From the NCBI RefSeq assembly GCF_000972705.2, contig NZ_LATL02000154.1:1-36805 (forward strand): a DNA stretch of 36,805 nt, in the 5' to 3' direction. The first letter of the stretch is position 1, and every line of letters starts with the position of its first letter. This stretch comes from Limnoraphis robusta CS-951. Lineage in GTDB: Bacteria > Cyanobacteriota > Cyanobacteriia > Cyanobacteriales > Microcoleaceae. The position numbers were made by a program, and so were the translations under genes. The notes below the pieces were generated by a model, which was not told the origin of the DNA, did not search any database, and was given only the letters and a program-made list of their open reading frames with translations. This document shows, in pieces, positions 1 through 8,062 of this stretch.

Positions 1-132
1 GGTTTATTGAACTTATTTCTGAGAAACATAAATCTATTGAGAACCCGCCCCTACAGATCAACCCGTTGGGGTAGCGGGTTTATTGAACTTATTTCTGAGA
101 AACATAAATCTATTGAGAACCCGCCCCTACAG
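1..132. repeat. Two direct copies of a 56-bp hairpin repeat (GC-arm palindromic element)
   Basis: Positions 1-56 and 77-132 are identical over 56 bases, separated by a 20-base linker; the first copy is cut by the window edge. Each starts in GGTTTATTGAAC and ends in GAACCCGCCCCTACAG. In the complete copy the arms CGGGTT and AACCCG can pair. A related element with other internal sequence lies at 12321-12383, so this is a dispersed family. It sits directly after the cysK stop codon on the minus strand and could act as its 3' hairpin. Confidence 0.8.
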
Positions 133-134
133 TG

Positions 135-1100
135 TTAACTGATTAACATCGGTTCTTTTTGTTCTTCTAAGTCTTGAAACATCGGAGTGCTGAGATACCG
201 TTCCCCAAAACTCGGTTGAATCATCACAATCAGTTTACCTTCATTTTCAGGACGTTGAGCAACTTTTATCGCCGCAGCCAAAGCCGCACCTGTGGAAATA
301 CCTGATAAAATCCCTTCTTCCCGCGCCAGACGTCGGCCATAACTCATGGCTTCATCATCGGTAATTTGAACAACTTCATCAATTAAATCAACGTTTAACA
401 CTTCAGGAATAAAACCCGCCCCAATGCCTTGAATTTTGTGAGGACCAGGATTTCCTCCCGATAAAATCGGGCTATTTGTCGGTTCAACGGCGATCGCTTT
501 AAACTGAGATTTGTATTGTTTAATCACCTCAGCAACGCCTGTAATTGTTCCTCCAGTACCCACACCTGCAATTAAAATATCAACTCGTCCGTCGGTATCT
601 TCCCAAATTTCTTTAGCCGTCGTTAGGCGGTGAATTTCGGGGTTTGCGGGGTTTCTAAACTGTTGCAGCATATAGGCATTAGGAACCGTCTCCGTCAACT
701 CCTGCGCCTTTTGAATGGCGCCTTTCATCCCTTGCGAACCGGGCGTTAATTCTAACTGTGCGCCATAAGCCCGTAACATTGAGCGTCGCTCTAAACTCAT
801 GGTATCCGGCATCGTTAAAATCAGGCGATATCCCTTCGCTGCTGCCGCCATAGCCAGGGCAATTCCGGTATTTCCAGATGTAGGTTCAACGAGTACCGTA
901 TGACCTGGAATAATCAACCCTTCTCGTTCTGCGGCGTTAATCATATTCACGCCAATTCGATCTTTGACAGAAGCAGCCGGGTTCATCCCCTCCAATTTTA
1001 CCAGGATTTGAGCCACACAGCCTTCGGATTGGGGAATCGAATTAAGTTGAACGAGGGGAGTTCGACCCACCAATTCAGTGATATTATGAGCAACGCGCAT
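135..1100 (-). CDS. cysK: Cysteine synthase A (O-acetylserine sulfhydrylase)
   Basis: This gene makes L-cysteine from O-acetylserine and sulfide in the cytoplasm with PLP as cofactor. The 321-residue protein has full family length. Lys46 in [11 protein letters not shown] is the expected PLP Schiff-base lysine, the substrate loop is TSGNTG (about 74-79), and the phosphate-binding glycine loop is GTGGTITG (about 181-188). The start [16 protein letters not shown] is typical and is preceded by TGGAG about ten bases upstream. It is the last gene of the minus-strand arm. That arm also holds nifP, which makes its substrate, so a dedicated cysteine supply for NifS is a reasonable inference. A housekeeping cysK elsewhere in the genome is possible but cannot be seen here. 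The family assignment is secure; the nif-specific role is not proven. Confidence 0.95.
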   Translation of the reverse strand: MRVAHNITELVGRTPLVQLNSIPQSEGCVAQILVKLEGMNPAASVKDRIGVNMINAAEREGLIIPGHTVLVEPTSGNTGIALAMAAAAKGYRLILTMPDTMSLERRSMLRAYGAQLELTPGSQGMKGAIQKAQELTETVPNAYMLQQFRNPANPEIHRLTTAKEIWEDTDGRVDILIAGVGTGGTITGVAEVIKQYKSQFKAIAVEPTNSPILSGGNPGPHKIQGIGAGFIPEVLNVDLIDEVVQITDDEAMSYGRRLAREEGILSGISTGAALAAAIKVAQRPENEGKLIVMIQPSFGERYLSTPMFQDLEEQKEPMLIS

Positions 1101-1132
1101 GATTATAACTCCAGGTGCTAAAAGTTAACAGT

Positions 1133-1268
1133 CTGCACAATCAAAATTCAAAATGTGCAGAAAACAAGGACAGAGGTACGCCGACAAATGACGTACCCTG
1201 AGATGTCCCCAGTGAACGGTGATAAACTCAATAGTTACCATTATTCCTCAACCGCTCACTGTTCACTG
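1133..1268. repeat. cysK-fdxB spacer with three inverted repeats
   Basis: The 188-base spacer between fdxB and cysK holds three perfect inverted repeats. CTGCACA (1133-1139) pairs with TGTGCAG (1154-1160). GGTACG (1175-1180) pairs with CGTACC (1192-1197). CAGTGAAC (1210-1217) pairs with GTTCACTG (1261-1268). The last belongs to the CAGTGACCAGT-type repeats seen in other spacers of this island. None is followed by a clear T-run on the minus strand, so termination is uncertain; RNA processing or stabilisation is equally possible. Confidence 0.6.
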
Positions 1269-1288
1269 ATAACTGTTAGGATATTGTC

Positions 1289-1579
1289 CTAAACTGATAC
1301 TGTGGCGTGAGTGTAACAATTTTTAGGACAAATCCGGGCGCAAGCCTGACAGCCGACGCAATTTTCAGCGTTTTCAATATTCATCACTTTGCGTTCAATT
1401 TCATCTTCATCTTCATCAACAACTTCCCCATCTTCGTTAAGGGCAATTAATCCCAAAACATTAAAACCGCAGACTTTGAAGCATCTTCCACAACCCAAAC
1501 AACTTTCTTGATTCAGCGATTCAACAAATTTGGGTTCCCAAGTTTTACCGCTTTTTTTTACACTGGTTAAGGTAGCCAT
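1289..1579 (-). CDS. fdxB: Nif-associated ferredoxin III, 2x[4Fe-4S]
   Basis: This is a 96-residue dicluster ferredoxin of the type called ferredoxin III, a candidate low-potential electron donor to nitrogenase or its cofactor assembly. The first cluster motif is C27-x2-C30-x2-C33-x3-C37 and the second is C74-x2-C77-x2-C80-x3-C84, with one extra cysteine at 88. An acidic stretch (DEDEDE, about 55-60) separates them. The start [11 protein letters not shown] is preceded by TAGGAG ten bases upstream. It lies 78 bases after the flavodoxin gene in the same orientation, so the two electron carriers are probably co-transcribed. The assignment rests on the motif spacing, the length and the nif context. 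Confidence 0.9.
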   Translation of the reverse strand: MATLTSVKKSGKTWEPKFVESLNQESCLGCGRCFKVCGFNVLGLIALNEDGEVVDEDEDEIERKVMNIENAENCVGCQACARICPKNCYTHATVSV

Positions 1580-1657
1580 GATATGTGTTCTCCTACAAAG
1601 GTCGTCAGTTAGATCGGTTGAGAGTAAGTGTTCTATTGAATCAAATGAAAATCAATT

Positions 1658-2209
1658 CTAGGCGCTTGCACCCGCTAAGACTCGATTTTCAATGGGGAAA
1701 TAAGGAGTCAATGTTTCAATCCAGCGATTTAGACGTTCATCTGTTTTCTCGCTTTCATTGACTTCATCGAGAGGTAATCCGACAAATAAACCATCTCGAA
1801 TTGCTGTCGAATGTTCAAAGGTATAACCATCAGTTGGAACAGCACCAACAACGGTTGCACCCAACTTGGTAAAGATGTCGTACATCAAGCCTAATGCACC
1901 CACAAAGTGCATCCCATGATTGACATAATCTCCGGGGCCAAATAGAGCAATGGTTTTACCCGAAAAATCCGGTTTTTCCAACTCCATTTCAAACAATGGA
2001 TCGCGCCAATTATTCTGCACTTCACCCGCTCCCCAAGTGGAACAGCCTAAGAGCAAATAATCATACTCTAGGAAGTCACTAAATTCGTTGAAATCTTCTT
2101 CCATACTGAGCAAATCACAAAGATCTTCGCCCAATTTATCCCGCAATGCGGTGGCGATTTCTTCAGTAACACCGGATGTTGAACCGTAGAAGATGCCAAT
2201 CTTAGCCAT
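1658..2209 (-). CDS. nifF: Flavodoxin, probably the nitrogenase electron donor NifF
   Basis: This encodes a long-chain flavodoxin of 183 residues that carries FMN and shuttles electrons at low potential. The N-terminal phosphate loop is GSTSGVT (9-15). The motifs CSTWGAGEVQ and FGPGDYVNHG match the two FMN-stacking loops of the family. The start is preceded by AGGAGA at good spacing. Position between fdxB and other nif genes suggests use in nitrogen fixation, so I call it nifF-like. By sequence alone the alternative is an iron-stress flavodoxin (isiB), since both are long-chain flavodoxins; context is the only discriminator I have. The tail GASA extends a little past the usual end. Confidence 0.8.
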   Translation of the reverse strand: MAKIGIFYGSTSGVTEEIATALRDKLGEDLCDLLSMEEDFNEFSDFLEYDYLLLGCSTWGAGEVQNNWRDPLFEMELEKPDFSGKTIALFGPGDYVNHGMHFVGALGLMYDIFTKLGATVVGAVPTDGYTFEHSTAIRDGLFVGLPLDEVNESEKTDERLNRWIETLTPYFPIENRVLAGASA

Positions 2210-2281
2210 AGTACAATTCTCCTGACAGTGTTGTGTTTTGAACTCAACTTTCCTTACAGATGCACCTCGGAAAAACGGTGA

Positions 2282-2683
2282 TCAATCTCGCTCAACCGAG
2301 ATTTCATCAACTCCGATTTCTAAGGAAGTTTCCCCATCGGAACTGAAACGGACTTTGCCAATTGCCAACTGCTTCAACAGGCTACCAAACTGCATAACTT
2401 TTTCAAGCACAAGCAAATTTGAGTTTAAGTTCGGACATTGAATCGCTAAAGTATTTGTGTTAGCGTGAGAATTAATACTCCACTCACACTGATACAATAG
2501 ATTCGCGACTGAACCCTTTTCTTCAAGCGGACTGGTGCTATGTTCTCGCAAGTTTGATTGACGAATACAAGCCGCATAAATTTGTTGGCGACAAGCATTT
2601 CCCAATTCTTGATGGGCGACTTCAACAGAAGCGGAACTGTCTAAAATCTGGGGTTTGTTGAGATTAATGGTAGAGTGATTCAT
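2282..2683 (-). CDS. Hypothetical protein, 133 aa, in the nif minus-strand arm
   Basis: I do not recognise this protein. It has 133 residues, no signal peptide, no membrane segment and no metal-binding cysteine motif; four cysteines are scattered. The middle (CRQQIYAACIRQSNLRE) looks helical and the C-terminal part (about 85-130) alternates hydrophobic and charged residues as in a small beta-rich domain. There is no clear ribosome-binding site before the ATG, so the start is uncertain. It lies 72 bases upstream of the flavodoxin gene in the same direction, so it may be the first gene of the nifF-fdxB-cysK group. The opposite strand has no better reading. Its function is unknown. Confidence 0.55.
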   Translation of the reverse strand: MNHSTINLNKPQILDSSASVEVAHQELGNACRQQIYAACIRQSNLREHSTSPLEEKGSVANLLYQCEWSINSHANTNTLAIQCPNLNSNLLVLEKVMQFGSLLKQLAIGKVRFSSDGETSLEIGVDEISVERD

Positions 2684-2878
2684 GGTTTCTTGGTTTCAGG
2701 AAATGTCGAGAAAGTTCATAAGGAAAGCTTCAGAACTCAGGAGGATAGAAACAGGGGGAACAGTAGGACAGACAGACGAGGAAATCATTGATGCTTTCAC
2801 GCTTTTGTTGTTTACCTACTCCCCCTCACTAAAGTCTTGACTCCCTGATGGCTTCCGTAATTCCTAAACCCAAGTTCT

Positions 2879-3535
2879 TTAGCTTACGCTAGCAGGAACA
2901 GCGCCGCCAGTGCTGGCTAAAAGCTGATCGTGACGAACACGCAGCACTTCTGGATATTGATTACAGAATTCTTGGAAAGCTGTTATTTCCGGCAGTTTAA
3001 CGCCTTCTTGATAAGCGGCTTCCGCTTCGAGTTCATCAACCAATTCCCAAGCTTTCAGGCTTTCGGCAGAGGTTGCACCCTGGGCTGCACTAATTTCATT
3101 GGCTTGCTCAATTGCCCGTTTTAATTCCCGTTGTAGTAACGGTAATTTTGGGTTTTCGATAAAATCGCCTTTATAGAGAATGTCGCTATCTGAAATAATG
3201 CCAAGCAATTCGCCTTGAATAACGGGCGCAATGCGAATTCCAGTATTCGCAAATAGCCGCGCCACATATTCAACACCCAGATCGGGATTAACCACGATAC
3301 AAGGCTTGGTCATAATTTCATACACACGCATTGCTGCTGGATCTTTACCGTATGCCACCACTTTCGTCACAATGTCCGTTTGGGTGACAATACCGTAAGC
3401 ATCCTGACCCGTTCGAGTCTCCACAATTAAAGCACGCAACTGTTTGAATTTCATCAGCTTAACCGCTTCAGCTACAGTTGCAGAACCGCGAATTGTGGCG
3501 ACATCTGTCGTCATAATGTCAGATGCTTTTAACAT
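2879..3535 (-). CDS. CBS-CP12 fusion protein, paralogue with cysteine-poor CP12 region
   Basis: The 218-residue protein has two CBS motifs (about 1-60 and 75-130), with the hallmark phrases DIMTTDVATIRG and EIMTKPCIVV, followed by a CP12-like tail (about 135-200). CBS pairs bind adenine nucleotides. CP12 normally scaffolds GAPDH and phosphoribulokinase through redox-active cysteines. Here the core reads KAWELVDELEAEAA, close to the CP12 AWD-VEEL motif, but the N-terminal cysteine pair is replaced by serine and other residues, and only FCNQYPEV keeps one C-terminal cysteine. Redox switching by the classic mechanism is therefore unlikely. The start is supported by AAGGAG. A close relative lies at 33179-33796. 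The C-terminal tail (VPASVS) runs past the CP12 region. Confidence 0.85.
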   Translation of the reverse strand: MLKASDIMTTDVATIRGSATVAEAVKLMKFKQLRALIVETRTGQDAYGIVTQTDIVTKVVAYGKDPAAMRVYEIMTKPCIVVNPDLGVEYVARLFANTGIRIAPVIQGELLGIISDSDILYKGDFIENPKLPLLQRELKRAIEQANEISAAQGATSAESLKAWELVDELEAEAAYQEGVKLPEITAFQEFCNQYPEVLRVRHDQLLASTGGAVPASVS

Positions 3536-3857
3536 TACTTCAACTCCTTAAGAACTCAATAAAAAATCAATCAAGATTCACACGAGTTCCCCGCCTTCTT
3601 TTGATGACAGCCCCACATCAACCTCTTGTTAATTCGGTGATGGGATTTTTCCCTGATACCCAAAGAATAATCTTCTTTCAGCAGGGATTCTGAAGTCTTA
3701 AAACTCTAAGAGTTTTTAATCACTTCAGCAACACTTCAGGCATTTTTAAAAATGACCAAAATGGAGCCTATCATTCGCTCAAATCTTTTCCGGCAATATG
3801 CAATAGGAAAAAAACGGATAACGGCTCAGGGTAATTTATGAATTACCCCGCCTTTGA
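3536..3857. other. 322-base spacer between nifT and the CBS-CP12 gene with a nested hairpin
   Basis: No gene is supported here. It must hold the promoter of the minus-strand CBS-CP12 gene. A nested hairpin occupies 3690-3728: CTGAAGT (3690-3696) pairs with ACTTCAG (3722-3728), enclosing the palindrome AAAACTCT/AGAGTTTT (3700-3716). A separate hairpin at 3829-3848 follows nifT. I saw no GTA-N8-TAC site. Confidence 0.6.
3829..3848 (-). terminator. Hairpin just after nifT
   Basis: GGGTAATT (3829-3836) and AATTACCC (3841-3848) form a perfect 8-bp stem with a 4-base loop, 10 bases beyond the nifT stop codon. On the minus strand a run of seven T follows, but about 14 bases after the stem, so it is a weak terminator or a 3'-end stabilising hairpin. 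Confidence 0.55.
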
Positions 3858-4058
3858 TTACAGTCGCTTTGCTTCTGTTGTTAACGGCAAATTAAAGGGT
3901 TCTTCCAATTTTGGAAACATTAATTCCCAGCCGTTAGCCAGAACAAAAATTTTGCCATCTTCACCGATTTTTTCTTCAACGACTTCTTCTTCTAAATCTT
4001 TTTTAGGAACATATACCGATAAATTTCCACTAGCACTTTGACGTAACATTACTTTCAT
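3858..4058 (-). CDS. nifT: NifT/FixU family protein
   Basis: This is a small protein of 66 residues, the usual NifT length, with the family opening MKVMLRQSASGNLSVYVPKKDLEE and a beta-rich body containing KIFVLANGWEL. NifT is a conserved nif-cluster protein linked to nitrogenase maturation; its precise role is unknown. An upstream in-frame ATG at 4106 would add 16 residues, but the ATG at 4058 is preceded by a near-perfect AAAGGAGG at the right distance and fits the family, so I chose it. It is the third gene of a nifV-nifZ-nifT run, 161 bases after nifZ, and is followed by a hairpin. Confidence 0.92.
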   Translation of the reverse strand: MKVMLRQSASGNLSVYVPKKDLEEEVVEEKIGEDGKIFVLANGWELMFPKLEEPFNLPLTTEAKRL

Positions 4059-4219
4059 AGTAAAACCTCCTTTGTTGGGTGTTTGCTCATCGGTAAAAAT
4101 ATTCAAGCATGAGATGAAAATCCAAGTTCAATCTACCTGCTAAAACTTAAAACCTACAAAATAGAATTGAAGATTGTGAAGTCAAAACTGTAGAGTATCC
4201 ACAATCTTCAATCAAAACT

Positions 4220-4486
4220 TTACTCGGCGGACTCTAATTCTTTTCCCCGACATCCAACTATAACATTTCTATCGAGAAAATGCACGGCATAGATGTAGTA
4301 GGCTTGCAAATAAGTTCCGATGCTGACAATATAGCCCTCCTCGCCTTTTTTGGCTAAAGTTTCTCCGAGTTCTTTCCCCGGAAACGTTCCATCATTGCGA
4401 ATCAGTTTACGAACTCTAACTTTTTGTTCCAGTTCGTATTTGGGTGAATCATTGATTTCCACATCATCAACTCTAACTAATCCCAT
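4220..4486 (-). CDS. nifZ: NifZ family protein
   Basis: NifZ acts in maturation of the nitrogenase MoFe protein, where it is associated with P-cluster formation. The 88-residue product shows the family pattern: a beta-barrel-like N-terminal part with YELEQKVRVRKLIRNDGTFPG, then KGEEGYIVSIGTYLQ and the end FLDRNVIVGCRGKELE. Proteobacterial NifZ proteins are often longer; the short form is common in cyanobacteria. Its start overlaps the 3' end of nifV by 14 bases and has AAAGGAGAG upstream, which implies translational coupling to nifV. Confidence 0.93.
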   Translation of the reverse strand: MGLVRVDDVEINDSPKYELEQKVRVRKLIRNDGTFPGKELGETLAKKGEEGYIVSIGTYLQAYYIYAVHFLDRNVIVGCRGKELESAE

Positions 4487-5606
4487 GAGCTACTCTCCTT
4501 TCAGGTACTAGATTTAACAATTCTTCCACAGTCAAACTGCGTTTAAACTTCACAGAAAGATTCCGCACCCCCTCTAAAACCGTGGCGATTTCTTCTTTGC
4601 TTAACGTAATGCCATTTTGTTGAAGAACATTTGAGACTAAATGCCGCCCCGAATGTTTTCCCACAACCAAACGACGTTGCCAACCCACCTCTTCAGGGGC
4701 AAACGGTTCATAAGTGTTAGGATTTTTTAAGATCCCGTGAGCATGAATCCCCGCCTCGTGAGCAAAGGCATTTTCACCAACAATTGCTTTCCAAGGCGGC
4801 ACCGAACAGCCAGAAGCCTGAGCCACCAAGTCCGACAACTCCCGCAACCGACGAGTATTGATGCCCAAATTCACGTTATACATTTGCTTGAGCGCCATCA
4901 CCACTTCTTCAAGAGCAGCATTTCCAGCCCGTTCTCCCAAACCGTTAACGGTAGTATTCACCGAAGTCGCACCCGCTTGTAAACCCGCTAACGCATTCGC
5001 TGTGGCTAACCCAAAATCATTGTGCGTGTGCATCTCCACCGGAATTGAGAGGTGTTGCACCAAATGGGCGACTTTTTGACTCGTCTTCATGGGGTCAAGA
5101 ATACCCACCGTATCGCAAAAGCGAAAACGACTCCCGCCCCATTCTTCAACAGACAAAGCCACATCCAGCAAGAAAGATTCATCGGCTCTGGAGGAATCCT
5201 CACCCCCAACCGCCACATACAACCCCTGGTCAACCGCAAATTGCACCGCTTCTCGCAGACGCCGTAACACCCCCTGCACATCTCCCTGAAATTTAGCTGC
5301 AATCTGAATCTCAGAAACCGGAATCGAAATGTGAACCCGTTTCAGACCACAGGCGATAGACGCTTCAATGTCAGAGCGTACCGCCCGGTTCCAGCCAATC
5401 AGTGAAGTCCGCAGGTCAAGATGGGTAATCGCGGAAATAGCACGAGCTTCTTCACTTCCCATTGCTGGGATACCGACCTCTAACTCATGGACACCAATCG
5501 CATCCATGAAAGACGCAAGGGCAATTTTTTCATCGACCGTGAAAGCGACTCCAGCCGCTTGCTCACCATCGCGTAAGGTCGTATCGTTGATTTGAATATC
5601 ATTCAT
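4473..5606 (-). CDS. nifV: Homocitrate synthase
   Basis: NifV condenses acetyl-CoA with 2-oxoglutarate to give homocitrate, the organic ligand of FeMo-co. From the chosen start the protein has 377 residues, normal for NifV. Motifs of the TIM-barrel DRE-metallolyase family are clear: DTTLRDGEQ (8-16), the metal-binding HTHNDFGLA, GLGERAGNAALEEV, and HEAGIHAHG. A longer reading from 5666 adds 20 residues (MLQLSVYYAKSV...) with no family resemblance. The ATG at 5606 has GGGGAAG upstream and begins MNDIQINDTTLRDGEQ, as expected. It overlaps nifZ by 14 bases. The gene is followed by nifZ and nifT, the standard cyanobacterial set. Confidence 0.95.
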   Translation of the reverse strand: MNDIQINDTTLRDGEQAAGVAFTVDEKIALASFMDAIGVHELEVGIPAMGSEEARAISAITHLDLRTSLIGWNRAVRSDIEASIACGLKRVHISIPVSEIQIAAKFQGDVQGVLRRLREAVQFAVDQGLYVAVGGEDSSRADESFLLDVALSVEEWGGSRFRFCDTVGILDPMKTSQKVAHLVQHLSIPVEMHTHNDFGLATANALAGLQAGATSVNTTVNGLGERAGNAALEEVVMALKQMYNVNLGINTRRLRELSDLVAQASGCSVPPWKAIVGENAFAHEAGIHAHGILKNPNTYEPFAPEEVGWQRRLVVGKHSGRHLVSNVLQQNGITLSKEEIATVLEGVRNLSVKFKRSLTVEELLNLVPERRVAHGIS

Positions 5607-5887
5607 GGCTAGACTTCCCCACAATTGAGAAACAGATTTGGCATAATACACGCTAAGTTGCAACAAACAACCCGCAGCTTTTACAATCAGTCCCCTGAAA
5701 TTTGGCAGTGCATTTCAGATTTGATTTGACTATGCTCCTAAAATAAGGGAGGATTGATTCAGGGATTAAGGATTCGGAATTGAGGATGGACAGTCAGCGC
5801 GAATCTGTATGTTGTAGGCTTAGTGTTTAGTGGAAGCCTCGTTGTCTGTTTATTTCCGAGTTGCCTTGTCCCTTTCTTGCTGTCTGT

Positions 5888-6100
5888 TCATGAGAAATCA
5901 AACTGAGGCTTGTTTTTGAGCCAATCGAAAATCTTTTGAAGCTGGCTAAGAGAGATAAATCCATATTGCCAAAGCAGCATCGGTAGTGGGTCGCTTGCCT
6001 GTTTTCTGCGTTGGATGACAACCGTTAATTCGGCGTGAGAAACAGCCAGTTCATCCTGCAAAAAGCGGCAGAATTCCGTAAAATGTAAATTGTGTTCCAT
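5888..6100 (-). CDS. DUF2949 family protein
   Basis: This is a 70-residue protein from the start MEHNLHFTEFCRFLQDEL; an ATG at 6172 would add 24 residues of no recognisable character. The phrases LPMLLWQYGFISLSQLQKIFDWL and FLQDELAVSHAELTVVIQRR match the cyanobacterial DUF2949 family of small helical proteins of unknown function. No membrane segments or cysteine motifs are present apart from one cysteine. It lies 281 bases upstream of nifV in the same direction. Whether it is co-transcribed with nifV is not clear, since the spacer is large. Family recognition is from memory. Confidence 0.75.
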   Translation of the reverse strand: MEHNLHFTEFCRFLQDELAVSHAELTVVIQRRKQASDPLPMLLWQYGFISLSQLQKIFDWLKNKPQFDFS

Positions 6101-6805
6101 GACAGCACTTCCGTTGAGGTTCGTGATAGGGTTTTGGGAAATGAGGAAAGGATTAATCATCAAACTGATCAAGTCTTGAGGAAACTTTTCTCAAATTCGT
6201 TTCCTTCCCTTCCCGCTTAATCACGCAGACTCAGTTCATGCCAAAACAAAGCTATCTGAAGGTTTAAAAGGATCAAGATCAAACTTGACTTTTTTTGCAG
6301 TGAAGGTACACCCAAGTTGTGTAGATGTTCCCTTATATGATGAATCGCTTCTTGAACTTTTTCCCCTCATCGGTTAAACTCCTGATCTAGAGAAGAAAAT
6401 TCGGCTGTACCTTCAAACTTCAGATAGAGATTTTGATTGAGAAGATCAAAACCTAGAAGATGAACAACAGAGATCTTCAATCCAAAGCATAAGGGAAACG
6501 CCTGGGTTTCTTTCTAAACCACCGAATTGGGGGTGATTGATCTCTTTACTCCAAACTTGAAAAATATCCTTGATCATGCTAGTCCTTGCTTGTGAACTTG
6601 TTAGCCTGCCTTCCAAATCGAAACCCTTGAGGATTAAGGGTATGTAAATTGAACAAAAGTCTTGAACTTTAACGGTTGGGAATTGCTGCGACAGCTTGCT
6701 ATAACTGTAGTTCGTGCAGCTCTAAATTCATACTTTCTAGAGGTTGAAAAGCTGAGTTTAGAGGAATACAAGATTAGTTTCACTAAAGAAGTAAACGGTG
6801 TCTCA
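6101..6805. other. Non-coding gap of about 0.7 kb between DUF2949 and the 98-aa gene
   Basis: No convincing gene is visible. A minus-strand reading at 6634-6840 (68 codons) overlaps a terminator hairpin and shows no family features, so I reject it. Because the upstream unit ends at the 6806-6840 terminator, the promoter for DUF2949 and possibly for nifV-nifZ-nifT should lie in this gap or in 5607-5887. I found no GTA-N8-TAC motif and no GAGTACA repeat. Confidence 0.5.
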
Positions 6806-6840
6806 TTGAAAAAGAGGGAAAACTGAATCCTCTTTTTCAA
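6806..6840 (-). terminator. Terminator hairpin after the 98-aa gene
   Basis: TTGAAAAAGAGG (6806-6817) and CCTCTTTTTCAA (6829-6840) are a perfect 12-bp inverted repeat with an 11-base loop, only 9 bases past the stop codon at 6850. Read on the minus strand, the descending arm contains CTCTTTTTC. It probably ends the nifP-98-aa transcript. Confidence 0.75.
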
Positions 6841-6849
6841 CTTTAGACA

Positions 6850-7146
6850 TTAGCGTTCTAACTCTCCGTGAAACTCGTAACTTTCTACTCCTTGGGGAGA
6901 AATGTCCGTTTCCCAACAGCGTTCTAACCAATCAACTAACTCCAAACGAGAAGCCGTAAACTGTTGAATGGCGCTTCGTAATAGAATGGCGTGATTTCCG
7001 TGATGAATTTCTACCCACAGTCGTCCATCTTCAGGACACCAACAGGGAATCATTAACTCTTGTAGGCGATGGTAGACGATCCAGCGATCGCCCTGCAAAA
7101 CGTCAACCGGACTAATGACAGCACTTGAAGGAGATAGTTTAAACAT
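6850..7146 (-). CDS. Conserved hypothetical protein downstream of nifP (98 aa)
   Basis: I do not recognise a named domain. The 98-residue soluble protein is rich in tryptophan and histidine (CWCPEDGRLWVEIHHGNHAILLRSAIQQF) and ends in an acidic, polar stretch. It contains three cysteines, two in CWC, and could bind a ligand or metal, but nothing proves it. It starts 61 bases after nifP in the same direction, with weak AGCTCCG rather than a strong ribosome-binding site upstream, and is followed at once by a perfect terminator hairpin. It therefore looks like the second gene of a two-gene nifP operon. Small genes of unknown function occur between nifP and nifV in other cyanobacteria, which fits. 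Confidence 0.7.
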   Translation of the reverse strand: MFKLSPSSAVISPVDVLQGDRWIVYHRLQELMIPCWCPEDGRLWVEIHHGNHAILLRSAIQQFTASRLELVDWLERCWETDISPQGVESYEFHGELER

Positions 7147-7207
7147 GGTGCGAAGCTCCGCAGAGAAAGTTCAGGACGATCAAGCCAATCATTGAGAATC
7201 ACGGGTG

Positions 7208-8062
7208 TTAGTTGCGAACACTAACTTCGTAGTTGCGAATTTCTTGAACTTGTTGTTCCAATTGCTCAATGCGATCGAGTAATGTCCGTATTAGCTTGGC
7301 TTCCACATCGGGAAGCTTGCCATGTTCCAACGGACAACAATCTCGACCCGAACGAGAAATCACGCGGCCAGGGATACCGACCACAGTGCAGTCATCCGGG
7401 ACACTATTGAGAACAATGGAACCCGCACCCACCCGCACATGATGACCAATGGTGATATTGCCTAAAACTTTAGCTCCAGCTCCCACCACGACGTTATTTC
7501 CTAAAGTCGGATGGCGTTTACCACTTTCTTTTCCGGTGCCTCCAAGGGTTGCATTTTGATAGATTAAACAATAATCACCGATGATTGCTGTCTCACCGAT
7601 TACAACTCCCATGCCGTGATCGATAAACACCCCTTTTCCAATGGTTGCACCCGGATGAATTTCAATTCCCGTGAAAAACCGTCCCAAATGAGACAAAAAG
7701 CGAGGAAAAAAGGGAAGACGACGATTGTACATCCAGTGAGCTACCCGATGTACTGCTAAAGCGTGTAAACCGGGATAGCAGCAGAGTACCTCTAACCAGT
7801 TGCGAGCCGCCGGATCTCGCTCAAAAACAATCTGGAAATCATTCCAGAGTGCTTTTAACCCCGAAGCTCGAGTCGCTGAAGTAGAAGAGTGTAAATCTTT
7901 GACTTCAGAGCCTGGAGAGGTTGTCGGGAGGCAATCCACAGGACTTGATGAAGCCGTCTGTGGATCGTCTGTCTCCCTGATTCGACCTTCTCCGGAGGAC
8001 ACAGGTACGCCACCTGTGGGCGTACTTTTGTGAGCTGTCCGTAGTGTGATGGGCTGTAGCAT
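7208..8062 (-). CDS. nifP: Serine O-acetyltransferase NifP (CysE family) with N-terminal extension
   Basis: NifP acetylates serine with acetyl-CoA to give O-acetylserine, boosting cysteine supply for NifS during nitrogenase assembly. The catalytic region is classic Cys[15 protein letters not shown] helices, then a left-handed beta-helix with hexapeptide repeats ([58 protein letters not shown]), with catalytic-type histidines in DHG and KRHP. The conserved part begins near residue 66. The first 65 residues are low-complexity, Ser/Thr/Pro-rich and partly encoded by a palindromic repeat at 8000-8025. The ATG at 8062 has only a weak ribosome-binding site, and no other ATG precedes the core, so a non-ATG start closer to the core is possible. 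nifP is divergent from nifB and faces the shared control region. Confidence 0.9.
   Translation of the reverse strand: MLQPITLRTAHKSTPTGGVPVSSGEGRIRETDDPQTASSSPVDCLPTTSPGSEVKDLHSSTSATRASGLKALWNDFQIVFERDPAARNWLEVLCCYPGLHALAVHRVAHWMYNRRLPFFPRFLSHLGRFFTGIEIHPGATIGKGVFIDHGMGVVIGETAIIGDYCLIYQNATLGGTGKESGKRHPTLGNNVVVGAGAKVLGNITIGHHVRVGAGSIVLNSVPDDCTVVGIPGRVISRSGRDCCPLEHGKLPDVEAKLIRTLLDRIEQLEQQVQEIRNYEVSVRN
8000..8025. repeat. Palindromic repeat inside the nifP 5' coding end
   Basis: GTACGCC (8005-8011) pairs with GGCGTAC (8019-8025), and CACAGGT (8000-8006) pairs with ACCTGTG (8012-8018), giving two overlapping, mutually exclusive hairpins. A GGTACG/CGTACC pair also occurs at 1175-1197. The element lies within the variable N-terminal extension of nifP. 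Confidence 0.65.

Noticed and set aside
6634..6840. 68-codon minus-strand gene
   Set aside because: It starts within a terminator hairpin, has no ribosome-binding site and no family features.
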